Part shown: in pieces, positions 1 to 17,771 of the stretch
How the letters are laid out: the number at the start of each line of letters is the position of its first letter
How positions within the stretch are numbered: position 1 is the first letter of the stretch
Source: Peptacetobacter sp900550335
GTDB lineage: Bacteria; Bacillota; Clostridia; Peptostreptococcales; Peptostreptococcaceae
Assembly: GCF_047528295.1 (NCBI RefSeq)
Contig: NZ_CP180001.1
Location: 558,001 to 622,000, forward strand
Direction: 5' to 3'
DNA: 64,000 nt
Program-made: the position numbers and the translations under genes
Notes under the pieces: model-generated
The model's database searches: none
The model's input: only the letters and a program-made list of their open reading frames with translations
Told to the model about the DNA's origin: nothing

Positions 1-216
1 GAATTATGTATGGGTGTATTATCTGATGATCCATTATTCTTCTTAATAAACTCTTATACTACAGGATTTTCTCCAATAGTACTTGAAAACGTGCTTTCTA
101 CTACTATAGGAAAGAAAGTAAAAGGCGGACAGATATACGGTGGAGAAGTTGGAATACCAGCGTCAAGAGATGGTAAAATACTTCCTTGTGGTATATTTGG
201 TAGATGGGAGAGATAG
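1..216 (+). CDS. C-terminal fragment of a protein cut by the window edge, family not recognised
   Basis: The reading frame is open from base 1, so only about the last 71 residues are visible. It ends at TAG 214-216, four bases before the next gene's start. The segment is glycine-rich with no obvious membrane span and ends in the pattern PCGIFGRWER. I cannot assign a family with any safety; a DUF4438-like C-terminus crossed my mind but is unproven. The tight spacing suggests co-transcription with the pseudouridine synthase gene. Confidence 0.6.
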   Translation, partial: ELCMGVLSDDPLFFLINSYTTGFSPIVLENVLSTTIGKKVKGGQIYGGEVGIPASRDGKILPCGIFGRWER

Positions 217-219
217 TCT

Positions 220-900
220 TTGGCTAGTGTAAATATAAATGTACTTTATGAAGATAATCATCTTTTAGTAGTTGAAAAGCCTGTAAATATTCTTTCTCAG
301 GGGGATAATACAAATGATACGGATATGGTCAATCTGTTAAAGGCATATCTTAAAGAGAAGTATAATAAGCCGGGAAATGTTTATTTAGGGTTAGTTCATA
401 GACTTGATAGACCTGTTGGAGGAGCAATGGTATTTGCTAAGACTTCTAAAGCAGCATCAAGACTTTCTGAGCAGGTTAGAAATAAGACGTTTAAAAAGAC
501 TTATAGAGCGGTTATCAATGGAAAGATGAGAAAGCAGAGTGATACTTTAAAGGATTATCTTTATAAGAATAAGAAAACTAATATGGTAAGTGTGGTCTCT
601 GAAAATCACAAGGATTCTAAGTATGCTGAGCTTAGCTACGAAACTCTAGCATTTAAGGATAAGATGAGTCTAGTTCAGATAGATTTAAAGACTGGTAGAC
701 CACATCAGATTAGAGTTCAGTTTGCTTCAAGAAACAATCCTCTTGTTGGTGATCAGAGATATGGTAAAAATAGCAAGGTAGGTCAGCAGATAGCGCTTTG
801 GTCTTATAAGATTGAGATAGTTCATCCTGTTACTAAAGAGAAGATGGAGTTTGTCTGTGAGCCACCAAAAGAATATCCATGGAATGTTTTTGATAAGTAA
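220..900 (+). CDS. RluA-family pseudouridine synthase
   Basis: A 226-residue single-domain enzyme that should isomerise a uridine in rRNA or tRNA to pseudouridine. The family signature HRLDRPVGG is at residues 60-68, with Asp63 the expected catalytic residue. The later motif with GRPHQIRVQ is also typical of RluA. There is no N-terminal S4 domain, so it resembles the short RluA forms. The chosen start is TTG at 220, with a GGGAG-like ribosome site about ten bases upstream inside the end of the previous gene. The target base cannot be told from sequence alone. Confidence 0.9.
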   Translation: MASVNINVLYEDNHLLVVEKPVNILSQGDNTNDTDMVNLLKAYLKEKYNKPGNVYLGLVHRLDRPVGGAMVFAKTSKAASRLSEQVRNKTFKKTYRAVINGKMRKQSDTLKDYLYKNKKTNMVSVVSENHKDSKYAELSYETLAFKDKMSLVQIDLKTGRPHQIRVQFASRNNPLVGDQRYGKNSKVGQQIALWSYKIEIVHPVTKEKMEFVCEPPKEYPWNVFDK

Positions 901-995
901 TTAAAAATAAATTTATGGAAAAATTAAGCTAGTATGTATAAAATTTAATGTAATCGGCAAGAAAATGTATTTGATTAGAAAGGCTGATTGATTGT

Positions 996-1703
996 ATGGA
1001 AAGATATTGCGGATTTTTTATAGAAAAACCAGTTGGAAATAATATTTTTTCCTTTGAAGAGAGGGAGAATAAGAAGATTTTTGTACCAAAGCTTATAAAA
1101 GGAGATTTGTCTGATGTAAGGGAAGGTACAGAAATTGTGTTTAATGAGATAGATGAGTATACAGAGTTTAAGGCTTATGGTATAGAAAATATGGTTAGAA
1201 TGGATACTAAAGACGGTAAGAGAGTGTATATTTTTGATAACCATAACCATTCGTTCTACTTCTGGATGAAATGCCTAAATGAAGGTCTTTTTAATAGAGG
1301 GTGCACTTTGGTACACGTGGATCAGCACAAGGATACTAGAGTTCCGCCTAATTATGATGTAGATGTAGACGATTTAGATGATGTATTTAGATATACAAAT
1401 GAAGTGCTTAATGTGGGAAGTTTTATTAAGCCTGCAATGGAGCATGAAATTTTTTCAAAACTTATAATAATGGACAGTACTTATAGTCTAAAGGAAGAGG
1501 CAGAAGGAGAATATGTGCTAGATATAGATTTAGATATATTCTCAAGGGATATGGATTATATACCTTTTTCTGATAGATTTGATAGGATACAGGAGCTTAT
1601 TAAAGGTGCTAAGGTTATTACAATAGCTACAAGTCCGTACTTTATTGAACAAGATAAAGCTATAAAAGTATTAAAAGAACTGTTCAATTATGATATAATA
1701 TAG
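996..1703 (+). CDS. UPF0489 family protein
   Basis: This 235-residue protein matches what I know of the UPF0489 family (the C5orf22-like family), whose fold is thought to resemble arginase/deacetylase enzymes. Supporting motifs are VHVDQHKDTR near residue 107, DIDLDIFS near residue 185 and TIATSPYFIEQ near residue 217; their Asp and His residues look suited to metal binding. No reaction is established for the family. It stands alone with about 95 bases before it and no clear operon partner. The start is ATG 996; the ribosome site (AAAGG) is rather far upstream, so the start is less certain than the family. Confidence 0.8.
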   Translation: MERYCGFFIEKPVGNNIFSFEERENKKIFVPKLIKGDLSDVREGTEIVFNEIDEYTEFKAYGIENMVRMDTKDGKRVYIFDNHNHSFYFWMKCLNEGLFNRGCTLVHVDQHKDTRVPPNYDVDVDDLDDVFRYTNEVLNVGSFIKPAMEHEIFSKLIIMDSTYSLKEEAEGEYVLDIDLDIFSRDMDYIPFSDRFDRIQELIKGAKVITIATSPYFIEQDKAIKVLKELFNYDII

Positions 1704-1758
1704 TAGATTTGAAAGAAAGTCTTTTAGAAGACGAGATTAATTTAGGAGGAAAATTACA

Positions 1759-2262
1759 ATGAGTTTATACGAAGCATGGAAAAAAGTTAGCGAAACTCAC
1801 GAAAACCAGGATGCTGAAATAGAATTCTGGAAAGAGTATTTAAATGTTGAAAGAGACATATACAGAAAAATATTAGAAGAAAAAACTGAAACTGTAGAAG
1901 GAAAAGTTGCAGATTTAGCAGCTAAATACGAAACATCTCCAGAATACTTCATGGGATTCATAGATGGAATAAGCGAAAGTTTAAAAGAAGATCTAGACTT
2001 AGACGCTATAGAAGCTGATGGGGAAGTATCTATAAAAATAGACTGGGAAAAATTATTCTACAATATGTGTGCTGTTGAAGCTGAATGGTTATACACTTTA
2101 CCTGAATGGGATGGAATACTTTCTGCTGAAACAAGAAAAGAATTACACAAAAAATACAAAAAAAGCAAAACTATAGTTAAAGAACACAAAGTTGGAAGAA
2201 ATGATCCATGTCCTTGTGGAAGTGGTAAAAAATACAAAAAATGCTGTGGCAAAAACGCTTAG
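1759..2262 (+). CDS. SEC-C zinc-binding domain protein
   Basis: A 167-residue protein with an acidic, helical N-terminal part and a C-terminal SEC-C zinc-binding motif (NDPCPCGSGKKYKKCC, ligands CxC and CC) at about residues 147-163. The last 20 residues are nearly identical to the C-terminus of SecA encoded at 46144-48816. In SecA this domain contacts SecB or the ribosome; here no SecA motor is present, so a ribosome or SecA-partner role is only a guess. A strong GGAGG site precedes ATG 1759, and a terminator follows about 70 bases after the stop. Confidence 0.85.
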   Translation: MSLYEAWKKVSETHENQDAEIEFWKEYLNVERDIYRKILEEKTETVEGKVADLAAKYETSPEYFMGFIDGISESLKEDLDLDAIEADGEVSIKIDWEKLFYNMCAVEAEWLYTLPEWDGILSAETRKELHKKYKKSKTIVKEHKVGRNDPCPCGSGKKYKKCCGKNA

Positions 2263-2332
2263 TATTTAAGTTTTTGTGTTTAAATTTATCTTTAAATTTA
2301 AGTAGTTATGTAAAAATACTTATGTAAATGAG

Positions 2333-2359
2333 AGCTCTCGATTATATCGGGAGCTTTTT
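2333..2359 (+). terminator. Rho-independent terminator after the SEC-C gene
   Basis: AGCTCTCG (2333-2340) pairs with CGGGAGCT (2348-2355), allowing one G-U pair, followed by TTTT. The rest of the 345-base gap up to 2620 is AT-rich and shows nothing else I can support. Confidence 0.8.
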
Positions 2360-2619
2360 ATATGTAGAAAACTTCTGGTGTTATAGGAATTTTATAGGAG
2401 ATATATTTATGATTTATTTGATTTAGTTTATTTTACTGTAGGTTATTTTAAATTTTAAGATATTATCTGTGATTTTTAGGATTTTATATATTTTTCTTTG
2501 GCAATTTTGATATAATTTAGATATTAACTGCAAATTAGGCTTTTAGATATGTTTGAAATTGTAGTTAAAATAATTTAGATTTAGATTTACATTTTGAAAA
2601 GGGAGTTTTGGAGAGGATT

Positions 2620-3123
2620 ATGGAATTTAGAAAATCTAGGATAGAAGATATACCAGAAATGATGGAAATTGTTAGACAGGCACAGGAATATTTTAAAAGT
2701 AAAGATATAGATCAGTGGCAAGATGGCTATCCTAATGAAGAGAATTTGAGAGGGGATATAGAGGCTGACGAGAGTTATGTTATGCTGCTTGACGGTAAAA
2801 TAGTGGCTACTACAGCTATTTCTTTTAGAGGAGAAAGTACTTACGACAAGATATACGAAGGAAATTGGCTAAGCGATGGAAAATACGGGGTTGTGCATAG
2901 AGTTGCTGTAAGTAATGAGCATAAAGGGAAGGGGCTTTCTCATGAAATAATGAAATTTTCTCAGAATATGTGCAAGGAATTAGGTTATAACAGTATAAAA
3001 ATAGACACTCATAGAGATAATTTTGTTATGAGAGGATTATTAGAAAAAAATGGATTTGAATACTGTGGCGTTATTCTTTTAGAAGATGGTGCTGAAAGAG
3101 TTGCATATGAGAAGGTTTTCTAG
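2620..3123 (+). CDS. GNAT family N-acetyltransferase
   Basis: A protein of about 167 residues with the GNAT fold pattern: an N-terminal helix region, then VHRVAVSNEHKGKGLSHEIM, which matches motif A (the acetyl-CoA pyrophosphate loop, here KGKG), and a later RDNFVMRGLLEKNGFEYCG segment typical of motif B. The acceptor substrate is unknown. I prefer ATG 2620, which has GGAGAGG just upstream, over the TTG at 2608, which has its ribosome site too close. It is a single-gene unit between a terminator and the rrn promoter. Confidence 0.85.
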   Translation: MEFRKSRIEDIPEMMEIVRQAQEYFKSKDIDQWQDGYPNEENLRGDIEADESYVMLLDGKIVATTAISFRGESTYDKIYEGNWLSDGKYGVVHRVAVSNEHKGKGLSHEIMKFSQNMCKELGYNSIKIDTHRDNFVMRGLLEKNGFEYCGVILLEDGAERVAYEKVF

Positions 3124-3382
3124 AAGTAAATTATTTTCTAGAGCTAAATTAATTTTAAAATTTTCATTGTAATGTATTTTAACCGATTTTTTTAAAAAAT
3201 GTATATAAATTTAAAAAAGATAGAAATTATAAATGTAAAATTTAATAGTTATTGTCAGGAGCCGATTTTTTATATTATTTCTAAATGCATTGGAATAAGT
3301 AGAATTTCGGCTTTGAATATTTTTATATTTCGTAAGAAAGAAGAAAGTTAGAATAAAAAATAAAAAAAGTTTAAAAAAAGTG

Positions 3383-3414
3383 TTGACGATGAAATTAAAA
3401 GATGATAATATAAT
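3383..3414 (+). promoter_or_regulatory. Main promoter of the tandem rrn cluster
   Basis: TTGACG at 3383-3388, a 17-base spacer, then TAATATAAT at 3406-3414 followed by ACTTGTC. The preceding bases are A-tracts, like an UP element. The same -10 block and downstream ACTTGTC recur at 8281, in front of the first 5S gene. The 3124-3382 stretch before it is AT-rich with no gene I can support. Confidence 0.75.
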
Positions 3415-3456
3415 ACTTGTCCTTGAGAGAGGGCAGTGAAACAAAACGGAAATGAA

Positions 3457-3480
3457 CTTTGAAAACTGAACAGCAGATAT
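3457..3480 (+). promoter_or_regulatory. rrn leader boxA-like site and 5' arm of the 16S processing stem
   Basis: CTTTGAAAACT at 3457-3467 matches the Firmicutes boxA antitermination motif; it recurs at 5194, 9942 and 11679. The bases 3458-3479 are complementary (with one G-U pair) to 5151-5171 after the 16S gene, which would form the RNase III processing stem. A perfect hairpin (GTTCGAAT/ATTCGAAC) follows in the leader. Confidence 0.7.
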
Positions 3481-3635
3481 ATTTAGTTCGAATAAATAAT
3501 TCGAACGCCATACAAACCATGCCAGATATTTTGAGATAACATCTGAGCGGATTTAACAAACTAATTTTATTTTGAGCAACGGAATTTTGAGCATTAGCGA
3601 AAAATTCGTTGGCGATATAAAATTTCGAAGAAATT

Positions 3636-8190
<4,555 letters not shown>

Positions 8191-8257
8191 AAGTAAATAT
8201 TTGGTAATTTGATTAATATGTATGTAGTTTTCAGAGTACAATCTCTGAAAAAATATA

Positions 8258-8289
8258 TTGACACTTTCGAATGGATATGTTAATATAAT
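8258..8289 (+). promoter_or_regulatory. Internal promoter in front of 5S and the tRNA cluster
   Basis: TTGACA at 8258-8263, a 17-base spacer, and TAATATAAT at 8281-8289, then ACTTGTC. The 16-base block TAATATAATACTTGTC is identical to that of the rrn promoter at 3406. It lies between 23S and 5S and should give extra 5S and tRNA transcripts. Operon 2 lacks it. Confidence 0.75.
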
Positions 8290-8302
8290 ACTTGTCAAAA
8301 AT

Positions 8303-8422
<120 letters not shown>

Positions 8423-8425
8423 AAA

Positions 8426-8501
8426 TGGCCCGTTGGTCAAGCGGTTAAGACACCACCCTTTCACGGTGGTAACAGGAGTTCGATTCTCCTACGGGTCACC
8501 A
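8426..8501 (+). tRNA. tRNA-Glu (TTC)
   Basis: 76 bases with cloverleaf, anticodon TTC, encoded CCA. First tRNA after 5S; repeated at 14936. Confidence 0.95.
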
Positions 8502-8510
8502 GCTAAATAT

Positions 8511-8584
8511 GCGGGTGTAGCTCAATGGTAGAGTTCTGGCCTTCCAAGCCAGCTGTGAGGGTTCGATCCCCTTCACCCGCTCCA
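8511..8584 (+). tRNA. tRNA-Gly (TCC), copy 1
   Basis: 74 bases, anticodon TCC, encoded CCA. The same gene occurs again at 14737 and 15021. Confidence 0.95.
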
Positions 8585-8588
8585 AAAT

Positions 8589-8664
8589 GGGGTTATAGCT
8601 CAGCTGGGAGAGCATCTGCCTTACAAGCAGGGGGTCACAGGTTCGAGCCCTGTTAACCCCACCA
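8589..8664 (+). tRNA. tRNA-Val (TAC)
   Basis: 76 bases, acceptor GGGGTTA/TAACCCC, anticodon TAC, encoded CCA. Repeated at 15099. Confidence 0.95.
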
Positions 8665-8672
8665 AATAAAGT

Positions 8673-8749
8673 GGCTCGGTAGTTCAGTTGGTTAGAATGC
8701 CAGCCTGTCACGCTGGAGGTCGTGGGTTCGAACCCCATCCGAGTCGCCA
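8673..8749 (+). tRNA. tRNA-Asp (GTC)
   Basis: 77 bases, acceptor GGCTCGG/CCGAGTC, anticodon GTC, encoded CCA. Repeated at 15183. Confidence 0.95.
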
Positions 8750-8778
8750 CTTTATAAAAAAATAAATACTAAAAATGT

Positions 8779-8854
8779 GGGAATATGGCTCAGTTGGTAG
8801 AGCAAATGACTGTTAATCATTGGGTCACAGGTTCGAGTCCTGTTATTCCCGCCA
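8779..8854 (+). tRNA. tRNA-Asn (GTT)
   Basis: 76 bases, acceptor GGGAATA/TATTCCC, anticodon GTT, encoded CCA. Confidence 0.95.
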
Positions 8855-8858
8855 ATAT

Positions 8859-8934
8859 GCTGGTGTGGCTCAATTGGTAGAGCAGCTGACTTGTAATCAG
8901 CAGGTTGTAGGTTCGAGTCCTATCACCAGCTCCA
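8859..8934 (+). tRNA. tRNA-Thr (TGT)
   Basis: 76 bases, acceptor GCTGGTG/CACCAGC, anticodon TGT, encoded CCA. Confidence 0.95.
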
Positions 8935-8946
8935 AATATTTGATAT

Positions 8947-9020
<74 letters not shown>

Positions 9021-9028
9021 TTTTTTAT

Positions 9029-9101
9029 GGTCTATTAGCTCAGTCGGTAGAGCACTTGACTTTTAATCAAGGTGTCCCGCGTTCGAATCGCGGATAGATC
9101 A
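9029..9101 (+). tRNA. tRNA-Lys (TTT)
   Basis: 73 bases, acceptor GGTCTAT/ATAGATC, anticodon TTT. CCA is not encoded. Confidence 0.93.
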
Positions 9102-9112
9102 TTTTTTAATAT

Positions 9113-9201
<89 letters not shown>

Positions 9202-9206
9202 TATTA

Positions 9207-9300
9207 GGAGAAGTACTCAAGAGGCTATAAGAGGAGCCCCTGCTAAGGGTTTAGGCTGGGTAACACCGGTGCGAGGGTTCGAATCCCTCCTTCTCCGCCA
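9207..9300 (+). tRNA. tRNA-Ser (GCT)
   Basis: 94 bases with a long variable arm, acceptor GGAGAAG/CTTCTCC, anticodon GCT, encoded CCA. Confidence 0.95.
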
Positions 9301-9313
9301 TTTATATTTAAAT

Positions 9314-9390
9314 CGAGGTGTAGCGCAGTTTGGTAGCGCACGTGGTTTGGGACCATGGGGCCGGGGGTTCGAGTCCCTTCACCTCGACCA
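9314..9390 (+). tRNA. tRNA-Pro (TGG), copy 1
   Basis: 77 bases, acceptor CGAGGTG/CACCTCG, anticodon TGG, encoded CCA. An identical gene lies at 9587. Confidence 0.95.
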
Positions 9391-9397
9391 ATTTTAT

Positions 9398-9471
9398 GGA
9401 CCATTAGCTCAGTTGGTTAGAGCGCCCGGCTCATAACCGGTAGGTCTGGGGTTCGAGTCCCTGATGGTCCA
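9398..9471 (+). tRNA. tRNA with CAT anticodon, probably tRNA-Ile2
   Basis: 74 bases, acceptor GGACCAT/ATGGTCC, anticodon CAT in the loop CTCATAA. Its body resembles bacterial tRNA-Ile2, whose C34 is changed to lysidine so that it reads AUA; elongator Met is the alternative, but a better Met candidate is at 9841. CCA is not encoded. Confidence 0.8.
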
Positions 9472-9495
9472 TCTTTTTTTATCTAAAAAAAACAT

Positions 9496-9571
9496 AGGGG
9501 TATAGCTCAGTTGGTAGAGCGTCGGTCTCCAAAACCGTGCGCCGGGGGTTCGAGTCCCTCTACCCCTGCCA
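9496..9571 (+). tRNA. tRNA-Trp (CCA)
   Basis: 76 bases, acceptor AGGGGTA/TACCCCT, anticodon CCA, encoded 3' CCA. Confidence 0.95.
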
Positions 9572-9586
9572 TATAGAACCAAAAAT

Positions 9587-9663
9587 CGAGGTGTAGCGCA
9601 GTTTGGTAGCGCACGTGGTTTGGGACCATGGGGCCGGGGGTTCGAGTCCCTTCACCTCGACCA
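9587..9663 (+). tRNA. tRNA-Pro (TGG), copy 2
   Basis: 77 bases, identical to the gene at 9314-9390; the two flank the CAT-anticodon and Trp tRNAs, so this block looks like a local duplication. Confidence 0.95.
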
Positions 9664-9668
9664 TTTAT

Positions 9669-9742
<74 letters not shown>

Positions 9743-9756
9743 CTTATTATGATTAT

Positions 9757-9832
9757 GCCCAGATAGCTCAGTCGGTAGAGCAGGGGACTGAAAATCCCCG
9801 TGTCGGTGGTTCGATTCCGCCTCTGGGCACCA
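9757..9832 (+). tRNA. tRNA-Phe (GAA)
   Basis: 76 bases, acceptor GCCCAGA/TCTGGGC, anticodon GAA, encoded CCA. Confidence 0.95.
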
Positions 9833-9840
9833 TAGAACAT

Positions 9841-9914
9841 GGCGGTATAGCTTAGTTGGCTAGAGCGTTCGGTTCATACCCGAAAGGTCACAGGTTCGAC
9901 TCCTGTTACCGCTA
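9841..9914 (+). tRNA. tRNA-Met (CAT), probably elongator
   Basis: 74 bases, acceptor GGCGGTA/TACCGCT, anticodon CAT in the loop TTCATAC, as in the Bacillus elongator tRNA-Met. CCA is not encoded. Last tRNA before rrn operon 2. Confidence 0.88.
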
Positions 9915-9941
9915 CTGAGCTATATTATTAGTGATTATGAA

Positions 9942-9965
9942 CTTTGAAAACTGAATAGCAGATAT
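9942..9965 (+). promoter_or_regulatory. Leader of rrn operon 2: boxA-like site and processing-stem arm, no promoter seen
   Basis: CTTTGAAAACT at 9942-9952 begins the stretch that matches the operon 1 leader. The 27 bases between tRNA-Met (ends 9914) and this site contain no -35/-10 pair that I can support, so operon 2 is probably transcribed from upstream promoters. Confidence 0.65.
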
Positions 9966-10120
9966 ATTTAGTTCGAATGAATAATTCGAACGCCATACAA
10001 ACCATGCCAGATATTTTGAGATAACATCTGAGCGGATTTAACAAACTAATTTTATTTTGAGCAACGGAATTTTGAGCATTAGCGAAAAATTCGTTGGCGA
10101 TATAAAATTTCGAAGAAATT

Positions 10121-14675
<4,555 letters not shown>

Positions 14676-14736
14676 AAGTAAATATTTGGTAATTTGATTA
14701 ATATGTATGTAGTTTTGAAAGTATAGCTTTCAATAC

Positions 14737-14810
14737 GCGGGTGTAGCTCAATGGTAGAGTTCTGGCCTTCCAAGCCAGCTGTGAGGGTTCGATCCCCTTC
14801 ACCCGCTCCA
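14737..14810 (+). tRNA. tRNA-Gly (TCC), copy 2, between 23S and 5S
   Basis: 74 bases, same sequence as the gene at 8511, encoded CCA. Its position before 5S is unusual; it occupies the place where operon 1 has the internal 5S promoter. Confidence 0.95.
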
Positions 14811-14812
14811 AA

Positions 14813-14932
<120 letters not shown>

Positions 14933-14935
14933 AAA

Positions 14936-15011
14936 TGGCCCGTTGGTCAAGCGGTTAAGACACCACCCTTTCACGGTGGTAACAGGAGTTCGATTCTCCT
15001 ACGGGTCACCA
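14936..15011 (+). tRNA. tRNA-Glu (TTC), copy 2
   Basis: Matches the gene at 8426, encoded CCA. Confidence 0.95.
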
Positions 15012-15020
15012 ACTAAATAT

Positions 15021-15094
15021 GCGGGTGTAGCTCAATGGTAGAGTTCTGGCCTTCCAAGCCAGCTGTGAGGGTTCGATCCCCTTCACCCGCTCCA
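15021..15094 (+). tRNA. tRNA-Gly (TCC), copy 3
   Basis: Matches the genes at 8511 and 14737, encoded CCA. Confidence 0.95.
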
Positions 15095-15098
15095 AAAT

Positions 15099-15174
15099 GG
15101 GGTTATAGCTCAGCTGGGAGAGCATCTGCCTTACAAGCAGGGGGTCACAGGTTCGAGCCCTGTTAACCCCACCA
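15099..15174 (+). tRNA. tRNA-Val (TAC), copy 2
   Basis: Matches the gene at 8589, encoded CCA. Confidence 0.95.
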
Positions 15175-15182
15175 AATAAAGT

Positions 15183-15259
15183 GGCTCGGTAGTTCAGTTG
15201 GTTAGAATGCCAGCCTGTCACGCTGGAGGTCGTGGGTTCGAACCCCATCCGAGTCGCCA
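15183..15259 (+). tRNA. tRNA-Asp (GTC), copy 2
   Basis: Matches the gene at 8673, encoded CCA. After it the two clusters diverge. Confidence 0.95.
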
Positions 15260-15269
15260 CTTTATATAT

Positions 15270-15344
15270 GCGGGAATAGTTCAGCGGTAGAGCGCGACCT
15301 TGCCAAGGTCGAAGTCGCGAGTTCGAATCTCGTTTCCCGCTCCA
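15270..15344 (+). tRNA. tRNA-Gly (GCC)
   Basis: 75 bases, acceptor GCGGGAA/TTCCCGC, anticodon GCC, encoded CCA. Only copy in the window. Confidence 0.95.
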
Positions 15345-15354
15345 AATTTAATAT

Positions 15355-15428
<74 letters not shown>

Positions 15429-15434
15429 TTTATA

Positions 15435-15466
15435 AGATTCTGTTTTTTAACAGGATCTTTTTTTTT
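15435..15466 (+). terminator. Terminator of the rrn-tRNA cluster
   Basis: AGATTCTGTT pairs with AACAGGATCT (one G-U), followed by nine T. This is the only clear terminator between 3383 and 15466. The remaining gap to 15749 is AT-rich; a TATAAT at 15660-15665 is a weak candidate -10 for cdaA. Confidence 0.88.
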
Positions 15467-15748
15467 ACAATTTATACTTATAATCTATAAAATATTTAAT
15501 ATGCCTCTTTAAAAATAAATAATAAATTTAAATTGGAATGAAATAATAAAAACTTTATAAAAATATAAAAATAAATTAAAAATGAATTTAGCATTAATAA
15601 AGAAATTGATAAGTTATTTATGATATAAATAATTTGTGTATTTTAATTCTTATATATAGTATAATATTTAATGTAAGAAATTGATGTTGAAATGATATGA
15701 TAAATTAAAATATTTTTAATATAAATAAAAATATAAGGAGGAAGAGAA

Positions 15749-16588
15749 ATGTTAGATTTTGGTTCTTTTGTTGGAGAATTTTTAGATATGATATACCAGA
15801 TGGGTATTAACGATATACTTGATATAGCAATAGTAACATATTTATTCTATAAAATATTTATGTTTATAAAAGATACAAGAGCAGAACAGGTTTTAAAAGG
15901 ACTTTTAATATTACTTGTTGCAACTGGTGCAAGTAAAATATTTAAATTACATACAATTTACTGGTTATTAGTAAAATCTTTAGAAGTTGGATTTATACTT
16001 CCTTTCATTATATTCCAGCCAGAATTAAGAGCTGGTCTAGAACATATAGGGAGAACAAAATTAAAAATATTCCAGAAGCAATCTGGTGTATCTGAAGAGA
16101 AATTTAATCATGTAATAGATGAAATTGTAGAAGCATTATATTCACTAGCTAGACAAAAAATAGGTGCTTTAATCGTTATGGAAAGAGAAACTAAGTTAAA
16201 TGATATAATAAATACAGGTACTATACTAGACTCTGAAATCTCAAGACAGTTATTAGTAAATATATTTATACCAAACACTCCATTACATGATGGAGCAGTT
16301 GTTGTAAGGGAGTCAAAAATCAAAGCAGCTGCATGTTTTTTACCTTTGACACAGAGCAAGGATTTAAGTAAAGATTTAGGTACAAGACATAGAGCTGGTG
16401 TAGGGGTTAGTGAGGTATCTGACTGCCTAACACTTATAGTTTCAGAGGAAACAGGGGGAGTTTCTATAGCAAAATCAGGTAAATTATATAGAGATATTAC
16501 AAAAGAAAGAATGAAGAGTATACTATCTCATAATCTTCAGGCTAAAAAAGAAGAAAAAAGCTCTTTTATAGGAGGATTATTTAAATGA
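15749..16588 (+). CDS. cdaA: Diadenylate cyclase CdaA
   Basis: A 279-residue membrane enzyme that makes cyclic di-AMP from two ATP. About three membrane segments lie within residues 10-90, followed by the DisA-N catalytic domain. The signature motifs are DGA at 181-183 and GTRHR at 211-215. The length fits CdaA (about 270 residues). AAGGAGG lies just before ATG 15749. It overlaps cdaR by the ATGA arrangement, the usual cdaA-cdaR pair. Cyclic di-AMP controls potassium and osmotic balance and cell wall homeostasis, and CdaA is known to be modulated by CdaR and GlmM, which are also in this window. Confidence 0.96.
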   Translation: MLDFGSFVGEFLDMIYQMGINDILDIAIVTYLFYKIFMFIKDTRAEQVLKGLLILLVATGASKIFKLHTIYWLLVKSLEVGFILPFIIFQPELRAGLEHIGRTKLKIFQKQSGVSEEKFNHVIDEIVEALYSLARQKIGALIVMERETKLNDIINTGTILDSEISRQLLVNIFIPNTPLHDGAVVVRESKIKAAACFLPLTQSKDLSKDLGTRHRAGVGVSEVSDCLTLIVSEETGGVSIAKSGKLYRDITKERMKSILSHNLQAKKEEKSSFIGGLFK

Positions 16589-17484
16589 TGAGACTAAAAA
16601 ATAATACAAAAGTAAAGTTGATTGCGCTCTTTAGTGCAATAGCGTTGTGGATGTATGTAATAGCGATAGTTGATCCAGAAGATACAAAATTAATAGAGGA
16701 TATACCAGTAACAGTAAGTAATTTAGATGAGGTAGATGAAAAAGATTTAGTTGTTTATCCAGATGAATCTTTACTGTGTAGTATGAATGTAAGTGGTAAA
16801 TTATCTAATGTAAAAAATGTAGATAAAGAAGATATAAAGGTATATGGAGAAATTGATAATCCCATAGAAGGGAAAAATGAGGTTTATTTAAGGGCTAATA
16901 TGTCTGAAAGGGTAAGCCATGAGTTTACTCAAAGTACAATAATTATAAACTTAGAGAAAAAAATAAGCAAAGAATATAAAATATCACTAAGTATTAATGA
17001 TAAGGACAAAGAAAATATAGAGTCAGTTAATTTAGAGGATGAATATGTAAATATATCAGGTCCTAGAAGTCAGATGAGTAAAGTTAAAAAAGTTGTTGGT
17101 AAAGTTGATTCTATAAAAGCCGAAAATAATAAAACTATAACTAAAAGAGTTAGACTTATTCCTGTAGATTCAAAAGATAAGGAAGTAAATGGAATAAAAA
17201 TGAATAATAATTATGTGAATTTATACATAAAAATGTTAGCTTCTAAATCAGTTCCTGTAAAGGTTGCTCTTGATAATGAAGATGAACCTTTAAATTATGA
17301 ATTAAGCAAGAAAGATGTAACTATAGTAGGTAAAGAAAGTGATATAAAAAATATAAAATACATAGAGACAGAAAAGCTTAATGTAGATGAGCTTAAGGAT
17401 AAAAAAATTGTTGAATTAAAGTTGACAATTCCTGCAGGAATTAAATGTGATGATGAAAAAATAAGAGTGAATATAGAAAGATAA
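16585..17484 (+). CDS. cdaR: CdaA regulatory protein CdaR (YbbR repeats)
   Basis: A 299-residue protein with one N-terminal membrane anchor (about residues 9-30, LIALFSAIALWMYVIAIV) and an extracellular part made of beta-rich YbbR-type repeats rich in Lys, Asp and Asn. In related bacteria CdaR binds CdaA and adjusts its activity. Its start overlaps the cdaA stop, so translation is coupled. In most Firmicutes glmM follows directly; here a 6-kb fermentation block separates them. Confidence 0.9.
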   Translation: MMRLKNNTKVKLIALFSAIALWMYVIAIVDPEDTKLIEDIPVTVSNLDEVDEKDLVVYPDESLLCSMNVSGKLSNVKNVDKEDIKVYGEIDNPIEGKNEVYLRANMSERVSHEFTQSTIIINLEKKISKEYKISLSINDKDKENIESVNLEDEYVNISGPRSQMSKVKKVVGKVDSIKAENNKTITKRVRLIPVDSKDKEVNGIKMNNNYVNLYIKMLASKSVPVKVALDNEDEPLNYELSKKDVTIVGKESDIKNIKYIETEKLNVDELKDKKIVELKLTIPAGIKCDDEKIRVNIER

Positions 17485-17771
17485 AAATAATTTATTGCAA
17501 AAGTGATATACAAATAAATAATAATGATGAAAATATATGTATTTATATATTCATGAAAAATTTGATACATAAATAACGAAAAGGGCTTTAAAAGTTGAAT
17601 ATTAACATTTAATAAAAAAGCGATTATGTGTAAAAATTCAAAAAATAAAGATTTAATAAAAAAGCTTTAATAATAAATTTTCTGAAAATAAAAATAATAA
17701 AAGCGAAGTGTATTTAATAAAATAAAGAAATAAGAACAAAAAATATAAAATTAGAACTATATGAAAATGAA

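Noticed and set aside
975..1250. Minus-strand frame opposite the UPF0489 gene
   Set aside because: It is a shadow of the plus-strand gene with low-complexity hydrophobic content and no ribosome site.
3211..3444. Minus-strand frame over the rrn promoter region
   Set aside because: A Phe/Asn/Leu-rich chance frame in AT-rich DNA that would cover the rrn promoter.
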